A stretch of 64,000 bases of DNA from DATAAZ01 sp036259875 (GCA_036259875.1 DATAAZ010000037.1:1-64000); one strand, 5' to 3'; counted from the stretch's first letter, positions 8,297-17,339 are shown. Notes: generated by a model not told the origin, from the sequence alone. Numbers and translations: made by a program.

Positions 8297-9110
8297 TTAC
8301 GCCGCGGGAGCCAGGAACTCGTCGAGCAGGTGCCGAATCTCGGTCGGGCGCTTGAGCGCGAGCATGTGGGCGGCGTCTTCGATCACGGCCTGGCGCGCTC
8401 CCGCGACGTCGGCGGCGAGGCGGTCGGCGATCGCTCGGAAGTCCGCGAAGTCCTGATCACCGACCACGACGAGGATCGGGATCAGTATCTCGGCGAGGCG
8501 TTCCGCCGCGGGCGGCTCCGGCCACGAGACGGGGCCCAGGTGGCTCGTGCTCGTAGGCCGCGAGGATCGTCTCGAACGCCAGCCGCTGCATCGCGCCAAC
8601 CGCCGCGCGAACGGCTGGGTCGACCGCACCGGGGCCGCGGCTCGGCCCGTCCACCCACGCGCGGAGGTTGAGCTCGACCGCACCGTCGCGGTCGCCCGAG
8701 TGGACGAGCCGGTCCTCCTCGGCGTCGAGCCGCTCGAGCTCTTCCGACTCGGCCCAGCCGCTCAGCGCCGGCGCGAGGAGGACGAGCGCCGAGACGCGAC
8801 CCGGGTACGCGAGCGCGAGGTCGAGCGCAATCCGAAGGAGGCACCGACGACGGCGGCTGGTGCGAGCTCGAGGCGGTCGATGACGGAGCGGACGTCGTCG
8901 ACGTACGAGAAGGGCCCACCGATGAGCGGCGAGCGACCGTAGCCGCGCAGGTCGACCCGAACGACCCGGTGACCCTCGGCGAGCGTCTCGAAGTGGCCGT
9001 CCCACATGCGGCTGTCGGCGATCCCCGCATGGAGGAGTACGGCCGGCGGGCCCTCGCCCGCAGCCTCGTACCAGAGCCGCGTTCCCTCGACGCCGAGGTA
9101 GCCGCTATCC
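8297..9110 (-). pseudogene. Alpha/beta hydrolase, disrupted by two frameshifts
   Basis: Three overlapping frames together make one alpha/beta hydrolase. The N-terminal part (about 9100-8833) has PAVLLHAGIADSRMW, the oxyanion region and the nucleophile elbow GASFG. The middle part (about 8831-8545) begins IALDLALAYPGRVSALVLLAP. The C-terminal part (about 8543-8297) has ILVVVGDQDFADF and the catalytic-His segment IEDAAHMLALKRP. The first break is at about 8832, where GASFG should continue into a GR-IALDL strand. The second is at about 8540, inside a GC run. No canonical start is visible upstream of the first in-frame ATG (9007). The 5' end overlaps the PAC2 gene. Either a decayed gene or assembly indels would explain this. 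Confidence 0.75.
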
Positions 9111-9977
9111 CTCGTCCGCTTCCTCCTGGCGGCGGGCCTCGTGCTCGCGCAGGAACCGCGTCAGCTCCGCGGCCAGCGCGTCGCCCGACGGGATATCGAG
9201 CTCGTCGCCGAGCGTATCCCGACGGCGCTCGAGCTCCTGAACGTATGCCTCCGTCTCCTCGTCCTGGGAGACCGCCTCGCTGACCTGCCGCTCGTACGCC
9301 TCGGCTGCGCGCTCAAGGTCGGCGAGGTCGACCGACGTCCCGACGAGCTCAGTGAACCGGCGGGCGAGCGCGAGTGCCGCCTTCGGGCTCGCGGCGAGCG
9401 ACGCGTAGTGCGGCACCGCCGCCCAGAGGCTTGCCGACGGCAACCCCGCGCGCCGGCACGCGTCGTGGAGGACGCCGACGATTCCCGTCGGTCCCTCGTA
9501 GCGAGAGGCGGCGAGGCCGAGCTCGCGCACGAGCTCCGGGTCGCTCGCGGAGCCGGTTACGGGCGACGGTCGCGTATGCGGGACGTCGGCGAGAAGCGCG
9601 CCGAGCGTGACGACGAGCTCGACGCCGAGCTCTTGCGCGACCTCGACGACCTCGTTGGTGAACGTCCGCCAGCGCAGGTTGGGCTCGATCCCGAGCAGGA
9701 GGACGACGTCGCGGTCCGCGTCGGCTAGCTCGGCGTGGTAGAAGGCATTCTCGGGCCAGTCGATCCGCCGCGTTATCCCCTCGACGAGCGCGACGTGCGG
9801 GCGCGTGGCCTGGAAGTCGTAGAACTCCTCGGGGTCGATGCTGGCGAAGCGGCGAGCCGACCACGTCTGCGCGAGGTACCCGGCCGCGAGCGTCGCGCCC
9901 TGCGCGCCGTCGTTCCAGCCGCGGAACGCGGCGGCGAGCACCGGCCGGCGAAGCGTCGGCTTCCGGTCGATAGTCAA
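9105..9977 (-). CDS. PAC2 family protein
   Basis: The 290-aa protein belongs to the PAC2 (proteasome assembly chaperone 2-like) family common in actinobacteria. Signature parts are VLAAAFRGWNDGAQGATLAAGYL near the N-terminus, FYDFQATRP, the strand DVVLLLGIEPNLRW, LGALLADVPHTRP and GIVGVLHDACRRAGLPSASLWAAVPHY. The C-terminal 70 residues are a charged coiled coil ending at a TAG. The apparent start is TTG at 9977, 21 bp after the ctaA stop, so it is probably the third gene of a selD-ctaA-PAC2 unit. Its cellular role in bacteria is not established. Confidence 0.88.
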   Translation of the reverse strand: MTIDRKPTLRRPVLAAAFRGWNDGAQGATLAAGYLAQTWSARRFASIDPEEFYDFQATRPHVALVEGITRRIDWPENAFYHAELADADRDVVLLLGIEPNLRWRTFTNEVVEVAQELGVELVVTLGALLADVPHTRPSPVTGSASDPELVRELGLAASRYEGPTGIVGVLHDACRRAGLPSASLWAAVPHYASLAASPKAALALARRFTELVGTSVDLADLERAAEAYERQVSEAVSQDEETEAYVQELERRRDTLGDELDIPSGDALAAELTRFLREHEARRQEEADEG

Positions 9978-9998
9978 GTACCGAGCGATGGTTGGAGT

Positions 9999-10940
9999 CT
10001 ACGGCCGCAGGGCCGCGCCCTGCCCCGCGCGGGAGCCGCGCCAGACAAGGGCGGCGAGCGCGACCACGCCGGCCCACACCGCGGTCGCGAGCGCGACGTG
10101 CGCGAGGACGAGCCCCCACGGCAGCTGTCGGCGCCACTGAATCTCGCCGATCACCATCTGGACGACGAGGGAGACGAGAACGGCGAGCGCGACGCGGCTC
10201 TCGAGCGCCGTCCTGCCGCGACGCCGGAGCAGGATCGCAACGAGGACGAGGAAGCCGACGCCGAAGACGGCCGCCGCGCGCACGTGGACGTAGATCGTGT
10301 CCTCGAGGTTGCCGAGCCGCTCGATGTCCGCTCCGCCCGAATGCGGGCCCGCAGCGGTGACGAAGGCGCCCGTGACCACGAGGACGGCCGCCACGGGCAG
10401 GAGCGAGAGCGTGAAGGCACCGAGCCAGCGCGGCCCGAACGCCGTGGTCATGTCGACGCGCCTCGTCCACGCCTCGACGGCGAGGACGAGCGCGACCGCG
10501 AGCCCGACGCCGAGGAGCGCGAGCAGGAAATGGCCCATGACGATCAGCGGATGCAGCTCGAAGACGACCGTGATCCCGCCCAGGATCCCCTGCGCGAGCA
10601 CGAGGAGCGGGAGGCTCGCGGCGAGAAGGAGGATCCCGCGCGGCGCGCGCGCGAACCAGGCGGCGCCGGCCGCACCGAGCGTCGTGATGCCGACCAGGAA
10701 CCCGACGACGCGGTTGCCGAACTCGACGTAGGCGTGGAACCCTTGCTCGGGGAGGAAGCCGTCGCCGCAGCGTGGCCAGTTTTCGCAGCCGAGGCCGGAA
10801 CCGGTGAGGCGGACGGTCGCGCCGCTCACCGTGACCAGGAAGAGCGCCACAAGCGCCGCGTAGGCCGCCCAGCGGACTGCCGACGGGGACAGTGTCCGCG
10901 CGCGCAGGCCGGCGCCGCGCGCGGGCACGAGCTCCGTCAC
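9999..10940 (-). CDS. ctaA: Heme A synthase (CtaA/COX15)
   Basis: The 313-aa polytopic membrane protein converts heme O to heme A for aa3-type cytochrome oxidase. Visible are LTGSGLGCENWPRCGD (the paired-cysteine loop of the bacterial type), the conserved EFGNRVVGFLVG helix and ELHPLIVMGHFLLALLGVG, whose histidines fit the heme ligands. About eight hydrophobic segments are present. The ATG overlaps the selD stop codon by 4 bp, so the genes are translationally coupled. No heme O synthase gene is in the window. Confidence 0.92.
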   Translation of the reverse strand: MTELVPARGAGLRARTLSPSAVRWAAYAALVALFLVTVSGATVRLTGSGLGCENWPRCGDGFLPEQGFHAYVEFGNRVVGFLVGITTLGAAGAAWFARAPRGILLLAASLPLLVLAQGILGGITVVFELHPLIVMGHFLLALLGVGLAVALVLAVEAWTRRVDMTTAFGPRWLGAFTLSLLPVAAVLVVTGAFVTAAGPHSGGADIERLGNLEDTIYVHVRAAAVFGVGFLVLVAILLRRRGRTALESRVALAVLVSLVVQMVIGEIQWRRQLPWGLVLAHVALATAVWAGVVALAALVWRGSRAGQGAALRP

Positions 10941-11965
10941 TCGACGCGGACGCCGCGCCCGGGCTCGACGCGACCCACGCGCGCCAGAAAGAGCCCTCGG
11001 TCGGCGAACGTCGCCTCGAGGACGGCCCCCTTCTCCGCGGGGAGCGCGACGAGGAACCCGCCCGCGGTCTGGGGATCGAAGCCGACGAGCGCCGCGTCCT
11101 CCGGGACGTCGCCGAGCTCGACCGAGCCGGCGGTGTACTCGCGGTTCCGCCCGTCGCCGCCCGTCCTCAGGCCGCGCACCGCCGCCTCTCGCGCGCCCGC
11201 GAGCAGCGGGATCCGGTCCGCCTCGAGCACAAGCCGGGCGCCGCTTCGCTCCGCGACCTCGTACGCGTGTCCGAGTAGGCCGAACCCCGTCACGTCGGTG
11301 ACAGCGTGCGGCTGGAAGCCCCGCAGCGCCTCGGCCGCGTCCATGTTGAGCGTCGTCATCCAGCCGACCGCCGCTTCGACCTCCTCCTCACCGACGAGGC
11401 CCTTCCGGGCCGCGGTCAAGACGAGGCCCGTCCCGATCGGCTTCGTGAGGAAAAGCGCGTCGCCCGGTTGCGCGCCGCTCTTGCGCCACACGCCCTCGGG
11501 ATGGACGGTGCCGACGACGGCGAGGCCGTACTTCGGCTCGTCGTCCCGCAGCGTGTGCCCGCCCGCGAGGACGGCGCCCGCCTCCGCGACCGTCTCCGCG
11601 GCCGCGTCGAAGACCGCGCGCACGGACGCAAGCGGCAGGTCTTCCGGGAACGCAGCGATCGAGAGCGCCACGAGCGGCCGCCCGCCCATCGCGAAGACGT
11701 CGTTCAGCGCGTTCGCCGCCGCGATCGCACCGTAGAGGGCCGGGTCGTCGAGGACGGGCGGGAAGAAGTCGATCGTGACCACGAGCGCGCGCTCGTCGTC
11801 GAGCCGGTACACGGCCGCGTCGTCCGCGGGAGAGAGGCCGACGAGGAGATCATCGGGGGCGGCCGGAACGAAGCCGGCGAGGAGCTCCCGCAGCCGTGCG
11901 GCCGAATACTTCGCCGCGCAGCCGCCGCCCGCCTCGAGCGTGGTCAGACGCGCGGTCGCGGACAT
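10937..11965 (-). CDS. selD: Selenide, water dikinase (selenophosphate synthetase)
   Basis: The 342-aa enzyme makes selenophosphate from selenide and ATP, the selenium donor for selenocysteine and for selenium-containing molybdenum cofactors. The catalytic pair is seen in GGGCAAK: Cys16 and Lys19, matching Cys17 and Lys20 of E. coli SelD, so this is a cysteine form. Later motifs are SPADDAAVYRLD, the glycine-rich AMGGRPLVALS, VLAGGHTLRDDEP and TDVTGFGLLGHAYE. The ATG is preceded by TACGCT with a 6-nt gap (11977-11972), indicating a leaderless transcript. Its neighbours are a molybdenum hydroxylase operon upstream and ctaA downstream. A likely user of its product is the DsrE selenoprotein at 20260. 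No selA, selB or tRNA-Sec is in the window. Confidence 0.95.
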   Translation of the reverse strand: MSATARLTTLEAGGGCAAKYSAARLRELLAGFVPAAPDDLLVGLSPADDAAVYRLDDERALVVTIDFFPPVLDDPALYGAIAAANALNDVFAMGGRPLVALSIAAFPEDLPLASVRAVFDAAAETVAEAGAVLAGGHTLRDDEPKYGLAVVGTVHPEGVWRKSGAQPGDALFLTKPIGTGLVLTAARKGLVGEEEVEAAVGWMTTLNMDAAEALRGFQPHAVTDVTGFGLLGHAYEVAERSGARLVLEADRIPLLAGAREAAVRGLRTGGDGRNREYTAGSVELGDVPEDAALVGFDPQTAGGFLVALPAEKGAVLEATFADRGLFLARVGRVEPGRGVRVE

Positions 11966-12001
11966 GCGCCCAGCGTAGCCGGGCCGATCACGACCGGGCC
12001 C

Positions 12002-12847
12002 CTACGGCCGCCCGATTGCCTCCTCGACGGCTCGGCGCGCCAGGACCTTGGCGAGCTCGGTGCGGTACTCGGCGCTCGCGAATGGGTCGCTGACCGGGCT
12101 CGTTCCCTCGACGACCCGCTCGGCGGCTTCGCGCACGTCCGCACCCGACGTGAGCGCCTGTTCGAACGCGGCCGCGCGGATCGGGACCGGCCCCATGTTC
12201 GTGAGGCCGACGCGCGCGGTTCCGATTCCGCCATTCGCGCGCTGCACGAGCGTCGCGATCCCCACGATCGCCCAGTCCTGCGCCCGCGGGTGGAACTTGA
12301 CGTACGACCACCCGAGGCCGGTCGTCCGGCGCACCCGAATCTCGGTGAGGACGTCCTGGGCAGCGAGGTCCGGCTCGAACGTCCCCTTGAAGAACTCCGT
12401 TGCCGGCACGGTCCGCTCACCGCCCGGCCCGCGTACGACGAGGTCCGCCTCGAGCGTAAGGAGCACCGTCGGGACGTCCGAGGCCGGGTCGGCGTGCGCG
12501 ACCGAGCCGCCGATCGTGCCGACGTGGCGGACCTGCGGATCGCCGACCTCGCCCGCCGCGTGCGCGAGGAGCGGGCATGCCTCCTGGAGGAGCTCGCTGC
12601 GATGGACGTCCTCGTGCGTCGTCATCGCGCCGATCGCAATCCGGTCACCGTCCCCGCGCACGTACGCGAGGCCGGCGATCCGGCCGATGTCGACGAGCGC
12701 CGTCGGGAAGGCGAGGCGGAGCTTCATCAACGAGAGGAGCGACTGGCCGCCCGCGAGGAGCTTCGCCTCCTCGCCGAAGCGCCCGAGAAGGTCGATCGCC
12801 TCGTCGACGGACTCGGCCCGCTCGTACTCGAACGCGGCGGGGATCAC
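12002..12847 (-). CDS. Molybdenum hydroxylase FAD-binding (medium) subunit, CoxM-like
   Basis: The 281-aa subunit carries FAD that passes electrons from the FeS subunit. It has the two FAD-binding motifs of the family: AKLLAGGQSLLSLMKLR and the HVGTIGGSVAHADPASD segment. A C-terminal CO-dehydrogenase flavoprotein domain follows (ALTSGADVREAAERV). GTG at 12847 overlaps the large-subunit stop by 4 bp (GTGA), so it is the last gene of the xdhC-coxG-coxS-coxL-coxM order on the minus strand. There is no extra cysteine cluster, unlike the second FAD subunit in this window (43508). Confidence 0.92.
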   Translation of the reverse strand: MIPAAFEYERAESVDEAIDLLGRFGEEAKLLAGGQSLLSLMKLRLAFPTALVDIGRIAGLAYVRGDGDRIAIGAMTTHEDVHRSELLQEACPLLAHAAGEVGDPQVRHVGTIGGSVAHADPASDVPTVLLTLEADLVVRGPGGERTVPATEFFKGTFEPDLAAQDVLTEIRVRRTTGLGWSYVKFHPRAQDWAIVGIATLVQRANGGIGTARVGLTNMGPVPIRAAAFEQALTSGADVREAAERVVEGTSPVSDPFASAEYRTELAKVLARRAVEEAIGRP

Positions 12848-15261
12848 TGGGCACCTCCCTTCGCGTCGCGGATCGCTCGCCAGACGCGCTCCGGGGTCGC
12901 AGGCAGGTCGATCTTCGTCACGCCGAGCGGCGCGAGCGCGTCGGCGACCGCGTTCATGACGGCGGCGGGAGCGGCGATCGTCCCGGCCTCGCCGACGCCC
13001 TTGACCCCCATGGGGTTCGTCGACGACGGCGTCACCGTCCGGTCGGTCACGAACGAGGGGAGCTCCGCGGCGGAGGGGATGCGGTACGAGTGCATCGAGC
13101 TCGTGAGGAGGTTTCCCGCGTCGTCGTAGACGGCCTCTTCGTAGAGCGCCTCGGCGATCCCCTGCGCGACGCCGCCGTGCACCTGGCCCTCGACGATCGT
13201 CGGGTTGATCACGTTTCCGCAGTCGTCCACCGCGACGTACTTCAGGATCTCCACCTCGCCGGTCTCGGTGTCGACCTCGACGGCGCAGACGTGCGCGCCG
13301 GCGGGGAAGGTGAAGTTGGGCGGGTCGTACACGTGCGTCGCCTCGAGCCCCGGCTCCACGTCGTCGGGAAGGCTGTGCGCCGTCCACGCCGCGAACGCGA
13401 CGTCGGGGATCGTCTTCGACTTGTCCGGGACGCCGCGCACCTGGAACTTGCCGTCCGTCCATTCCAGGTCGTCGGGCGAGACTTCCAGATCGTGCGCGGC
13501 GATTCGCTTCGCCTTTTCCTTGATCTTCTGCGCCGCGTTCCAGAGGGCGATCCCCCCCACCGCGAGGCTCCGGCTTCCGTACGTGTCCATCCCGAGCGGC
13601 GCGATCGCCGTGTCGCCGTGGAGGACCTCGACGTCCTCGAAGGCGACGCCGAGCTCGTCGGCTGCGATCTGCGCCCAGGAGGTCACGTGCCCCTGCCCAT
13701 GCGGCGACGTGCCGGTGACGACCGTGACCTTGCCGGTCGGATGGCAGCGGATCGTCGCCGCATCCCAGCCGCCCGCCCCGTACTTGAGCGCCGAGAGCAC
13801 CTGCGAGGGCGCGAGGCCGCACATCTCGATGTATGTGGCGAGCCCGATCCCGAGAGCCTTCCCGTCGCCCCGCGCGCGGCGCTCGGCCTGCTCGCGGCGA
13901 AGCCCCTCGTAGTCGGCCAGCTCGAGCGCCTTGTCGAGCGTCGCGGGGTAGTTCCCCGAGTCGAACTCGAGACCTCCAGCCGTCGCCCGAGGCTCGTCGA
14001 AGGGCGGGATGAAGTTGCGCCGCCTGAGCTCGACCGGGTCCTTGCCGAGGCGGCGGGCGAGCGCGTCGATCGTCCGCTCGATTGCGTACGTCGCCTCGGG
14101 GCGGCCGGCGCCGCGATAGGCATCCGTCGGCGTCCTGTTCGTGAAGACGCCCGTGCACTCGAACAGGTAGGCCTCCGGGTCGTAGAGCCCGTGGTAGATG
14201 AAGGCACCGAGGAGCGGAATCCCCGGAGCGACGAGCTGGAGGTACGCCCCGAAGTCCGCGAGCACGCGGGCGCGAACGCCGACAACCTTCCCCTCTTCGG
14301 TCGCGGCGAGCTCCATGTCCTGGACGACGCCGCGGCCATGAATCGTCCCGAGGTAGTTCTCCGAGCGCTCCTCGATCCACTTGACCGGCAGGCCCAGCCG
14401 GCGCGCGACCGCGAGGCAAACCGCCTCCTCCGCATAGACGTTCAGCTTCGAGCCGAAGCCGCCGCCGACGTCGGGCGCGATGACGCGCAGCTTCGACTCC
14501 GGGATTCCGGTCGTGAGGCTGAGCGTCACCTTGGCAATGTGCGGAATCTGGGTCGCCGACCACATCGTGAACTCGCCCTGCGCCGGCGCCGGCTGGACGA
14601 CGACGCCGCGCGGCTCGATCGCGTTCGGGATGAGCCGGGGGTGCCGGTAGCGCTCCTTGACGACGACGGGCGCCTCCGAGAAGACGCGTTCCACCTCGCC
14701 GTTCTCGAGCGTCCACGTGTAGCAGCGGTTGTCGCCGAGGTCCTCGTGGCATCTCGGCGCGTCTCCTCCGAGCGCCTGCTCGACGTCGAGCACGGGCTCC
14801 AGCGGCTCGTAGTCGACGTCGACCGCCTCGAGCGCGTCCTTCGCGTGCGCGCGCGAGTCCGCGACGACCACCGCGACCGGGTCGCCCACGAAGCGGGCCT
14901 TATCGTGCGCAACCGGCCAGTGGTCGGGCATGCGTGGGTCCTCGTCGGTTGGCGTCGGCCAGCTCCGCGTGGCGATCGGCCACGCGCACGGAAGCCCCGC
15001 CTCCCAGTCGCCCGCAAGCTCCTCGCCGCTCAGGACGGCGACGACGCCCGGAAGCTCGAGCGCCCGCGACCCGTCGACCCCGTTGATCCGCGCGTGCGCG
15101 AAGGGGCTTCGCACAACGCCGACCCACAGCATCCCGGGGAGCGCGATGTCGTCGATGAAGCGTGCCTGGCCGGTGAGAAGCTCCGGGTCCTCCTTCCGTA
15201 GGACGCCGCCGCCGACGTAGCGCTTGGCTTGCTCCTGCGTTGCCTCTGCCGTCTGCGTCAT
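12844..15261 (-). CDS. Molybdenum hydroxylase large subunit, form II CoxL-like
   Basis: The 805-aa molybdopterin-binding subunit of a xanthine-oxidase-family enzyme. DVGGGFGSKLNVYAEE, the KGVGEAGTIAAPAAVMNAV end segment and other cofactor motifs are present. The active-site loop at residues 381-387 reads AYRGAGR, the hallmark of form II (putative) CO dehydrogenases. True form I CoxL has AYxCSFR. CO oxidation is therefore not implied; form II substrates are largely unknown. It is encoded with S, M and G subunits, XdhC upstream and divergent MoxR/VWA maturation genes. The start ATG follows a GGAGG-type site 13 bp downstream of the small-subunit stop. Confidence 0.92.
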   Translation of the reverse strand: MTQTAEATQEQAKRYVGGGVLRKEDPELLTGQARFIDDIALPGMLWVGVVRSPFAHARINGVDGSRALELPGVVAVLSGEELAGDWEAGLPCAWPIATRSWPTPTDEDPRMPDHWPVAHDKARFVGDPVAVVVADSRAHAKDALEAVDVDYEPLEPVLDVEQALGGDAPRCHEDLGDNRCYTWTLENGEVERVFSEAPVVVKERYRHPRLIPNAIEPRGVVVQPAPAQGEFTMWSATQIPHIAKVTLSLTTGIPESKLRVIAPDVGGGFGSKLNVYAEEAVCLAVARRLGLPVKWIEERSENYLGTIHGRGVVQDMELAATEEGKVVGVRARVLADFGAYLQLVAPGIPLLGAFIYHGLYDPEAYLFECTGVFTNRTPTDAYRGAGRPEATYAIERTIDALARRLGKDPVELRRRNFIPPFDEPRATAGGLEFDSGNYPATLDKALELADYEGLRREQAERRARGDGKALGIGLATYIEMCGLAPSQVLSALKYGAGGWDAATIRCHPTGKVTVVTGTSPHGQGHVTSWAQIAADELGVAFEDVEVLHGDTAIAPLGMDTYGSRSLAVGGIALWNAAQKIKEKAKRIAAHDLEVSPDDLEWTDGKFQVRGVPDKSKTIPDVAFAAWTAHSLPDDVEPGLEATHVYDPPNFTFPAGAHVCAVEVDTETGEVEILKYVAVDDCGNVINPTIVEGQVHGGVAQGIAEALYEEAVYDDAGNLLTSSMHSYRIPSAAELPSFVTDRTVTPSSTNPMGVKGVGEAGTIAAPAAVMNAVADALAPLGVTKIDLPATPERVWRAIRDAKGGAQ

Positions 15262-15274
15262 GTCGGCCTCCTCC

Positions 15275-15751
15275 CTACATCCGGGTCGGGGTCAGCTCGT
15301 CGGCAGCCACCTGGATCGCCTTCACGATGTTGTGGTAGCCCGTGCAGCGGCAGATGTTCCCCTCGAGGCCGAGGCGAATCGACTCCTCGGTCAGCTCGCC
15401 GTCGTCCTGGATGAGGCCGAGACCGGCGATGATCATCCCCGGGGTGCAGTAGCCGCACTGGAGCGCGTGGTGCTCGTGGAACGCCCGCTGGAGCGCGTGC
15501 AGCTCGCCGTCTCGCTGGAGGCCCTCGATCGTCGTCATTTCGCGTCCGTCCGCCTGGACGGCGAGGAGCGCGCACGACTTCACCGACTTCCCGTCCAGAA
15601 GGATCGTGCAGGCGCCGCACGTCGTCGTGTCGCACCCGACGTTCGTTCCGGTGAGGCCGAGCTGCTCGCGCAGGAAGTAGACGAGGAGCTGGCGCGGCTC
15701 GACGTCCGCTTCGCGGTGGACGCCGTTGACGGTGACTGCGACGCGTCTCAC
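15275..15751 (-). CDS. Molybdenum hydroxylase 2Fe-2S (small) subunit, CoxS-like
   Basis: The 158-aa electron-transfer subunit has two [2Fe-2S] clusters. The N-terminal plant-ferredoxin-type site is seen in NVGCDTTTCGACTILLDG and a later Cys. The C-terminal helical site is seen in QCGYCTPGMI and NICRCTGYHNIV. GTG at 15751 is chosen because AAGGAGGG lies a few nucleotides before it, and because the GTGA overlaps the coxG-like stop codon. The frame is open further upstream, but there it is only the opposite reading of coxG sequence. Confidence 0.93.
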   Translation of the reverse strand: MRRVAVTVNGVHREADVEPRQLLVYFLREQLGLTGTNVGCDTTTCGACTILLDGKSVKSCALLAVQADGREMTTIEGLQRDGELHALQRAFHEHHALQCGYCTPGMIIAGLGLIQDDGELTEESIRLGLEGNICRCTGYHNIVKAIQVAADELTPTRM

Positions 15752-16317
15752 GGTTCCCTCCTTCGGAAGAGTCGGGTGAGCGCGCGACGAAGCGCGCCCA
15801 GAATGAGCGGCAGGCCCGAGACCGCCTCGGGCGGCTCGGGAGCCGGCTTGCGCGGCGCTCCATCGTTCCCGGGCTGCGAGAGCTCGGCCTTCAGGCACTC
15901 CGCGAAGCGACCGACGAGCTGGGCGGAGACGTTCTCGACCAGCCCGCGTCCGTACTGCGCAACGGCGCCTTGCATGGTCAGCTCGGTGACGAGCTCGACG
16001 CGCGTCCCGCCGTCGACCGGGACGAGGGTCGACTCGATCGTCGCCTGCCCGCCTCCGCGGCCGCGTTCCTCGCGTGCGCGGGCGGAGAGGCGGGCGCGGC
16101 GGGCCGTCTCGTCAGCCTCCTCGCGCTTTACGTCGGTCGCAAACGCGAACGACATGGGGCCGAGCTTGACCCGCATCCGGGCCTTCCAGGTCGAGTCGTC
16201 GACCGTCTGCGTGAGTTCGGTCCCGGGCATGCAGGGGACGACGCGCGGGACGTCCATGAGGAGCTGCCATGCGCGCTCGGGCGCCGCAGGAACCTCGAAC
16301 GAGTTCTCGAGCCTCAT
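15748..16317 (-). CDS. CoxG-like SRPBCC protein
   Basis: The 189-aa protein of the CO dehydrogenase subunit G family has a START/SRPBCC fold. It begins LENSFEVPAAPERAWQLLMDVPRVVPCMPG, a classic CoxG start, and contains GTRVELVTELTMQGAVAQYGRG. The C-terminal 35 residues are Pro-rich and then basic and hydrophobic (LPLILGALRRALTRLFRR), a probable membrane-associating tail. CoxG tethers CO dehydrogenase to the membrane or delivers quinone in characterised systems; here that is by analogy. It overlaps xdhC upstream and coxS downstream by 4 bp each. Confidence 0.88.
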   Translation of the reverse strand: MRLENSFEVPAAPERAWQLLMDVPRVVPCMPGTELTQTVDDSTWKARMRVKLGPMSFAFATDVKREEADETARRARLSARAREERGRGGGQATIESTLVPVDGGTRVELVTELTMQGAVAQYGRGLVENVSAQLVGRFAECLKAELSQPGNDGAPRKPAPEPPEAVSGLPLILGALRRALTRLFRRREP

Positions 16318-17339
16318 GCCGTAACGGCCTCGCGGGCCGGACGAGTAGCCTTGCCGCGCCGGACGGCGACGATCTCGGCCGCGATCGCAACCGCCACCTC
16401 CTCAGGCGTGCGGGAGCCGATATCGAGCCCGATCGGCGCGTGAATACGCTCCAGCTCGGCGTCCGTGACGCCCTCGGCGCGCAGGCGCTCGGCACGCTCG
16501 GCGTTCGTGCGGCGGGCTCCCATCGCGCCGATGTAGCCGGCGGGCGTCGCGAGCGCCACCTTGAGGAGAGGCACGTCGAACTTGTGCTCGTGGGTGAGGA
16601 CGCAGACCGCGGTGCGCGCGTCGACGGGCGCGCCCGCGAGGAAGCGGTCCGGCCACTCGACGACGAGCTCATCGACGTCGGGGAAGCGTTGGCGCGTCAC
16701 GAACTTCGCGCGCGCGTCGCAGACGATCACCCGGAAGCCGAGGAAGCGCCCGACGGACGCCACCGCGGCCGCGTGGTCGACCGCCCCGAACACGTACATC
16801 CGCGGTCGCGGCGCGAACGACGAAACGAACACGTCCTCGTCCCCCACCCGGACGAGCGCGCTCTCGCCCCGCGCGAGCAGCTCGCGGGCGGCTGCGTCGA
16901 GCGCGCCGTCGGTCTCCGCGTCCCCGAAGACGAGCTGCTTGCGGCCGGGCTCGCGACCCGCGACGGTCACGGCGAGCGCGGCGGGGCGCTCCCGCTCGAT
17001 CGCCTCGCGAAGCGGCGCGACGACGTCCGGCGCGAGCGCGTCGACGAAGATGTGGACGGTACCGCCGCAGGGGAGGCCGACCTCGAACGCCTCTTCGTCG
17101 GCGATCCCGTACGTCACGAGGCGCGGCGGCCCGCCGGCCAGGACGGCCTGCGCTTCCTCGTAGACGGCGGGCTCGACGCAGCCGCCCGTGACCGACCCTG
17201 CGACTTCTCCCCGCTCGGAGACGGCGAGCACCGCGCCGGGCTCACGCGGCGCGGAGCGCTCCGTCCGGACGACGGTCGCGGTCGCGGCGCGAAGCCCGTC
17301 GGCAACCCAACGCTCGAGCGTCGGCAGTACGTCCCTCAC
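16314..17339 (-). CDS. XdhC/CoxI-family molybdenum cofactor maturation protein
   Basis: The 341-aa XdhC-family protein inserts or protects sulfurated molybdopterin in xanthine-oxidase-family enzymes. The N-terminal domain contains GSVTGGCVEPAVYEEA and YGIADEEAFEVGLPCGGTVHIFVD. The C-terminal Rossmann-like domain contains MYVFGAVDHAAAVASVGRFLG, CVLTHEHKFDVPLLKVAL and YIGAMGARRTNAERAERL. Start GTG 17339 has GGGGAG 4-5 nt upstream. It is the first gene of the five-gene operon and is divergent from the MoxR/VWA genes. YqeB/XdhC-type proteins also occur with orphan SelD in selenium-dependent molybdenum hydroxylase systems. Confidence 0.92.
   Translation of the reverse strand: MRDVLPTLERWVADGLRAATATVVRTERSAPREPGAVLAVSERGEVAGSVTGGCVEPAVYEEAQAVLAGGPPRLVTYGIADEEAFEVGLPCGGTVHIFVDALAPDVVAPLREAIERERPAALAVTVAGREPGRKQLVFGDAETDGALDAAARELLARGESALVRVGDEDVFVSSFAPRPRMYVFGAVDHAAAVASVGRFLGFRVIVCDARAKFVTRQRFPDVDELVVEWPDRFLAGAPVDARTAVCVLTHEHKFDVPLLKVALATPAGYIGAMGARRTNAERAERLRAEGVTDAELERIHAPIGLDIGSRTPEEVAVAIAAEIVAVRRGKATRPAREAVTA

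Noticed and set aside
8530..8840. Programmed frameshifting or recoding in the alpha/beta hydrolase
   Set aside because: The breaks lack slippery heptamers or stop-codon context and there are two of them. Decay or assembly error is simpler.
9735..11735. Long plus-strand frame across PAC2, ctaA and selD
   Set aside because: The minus strand has three well-supported proteins here. The plus frame is Arg/Glu/Asp-rich noise.
12844..15261. Genuine form I carbon monoxide dehydrogenase
   Set aside because: The active-site loop reads AYRGAGR, not AYxCSFR, so CO oxidation cannot be claimed.
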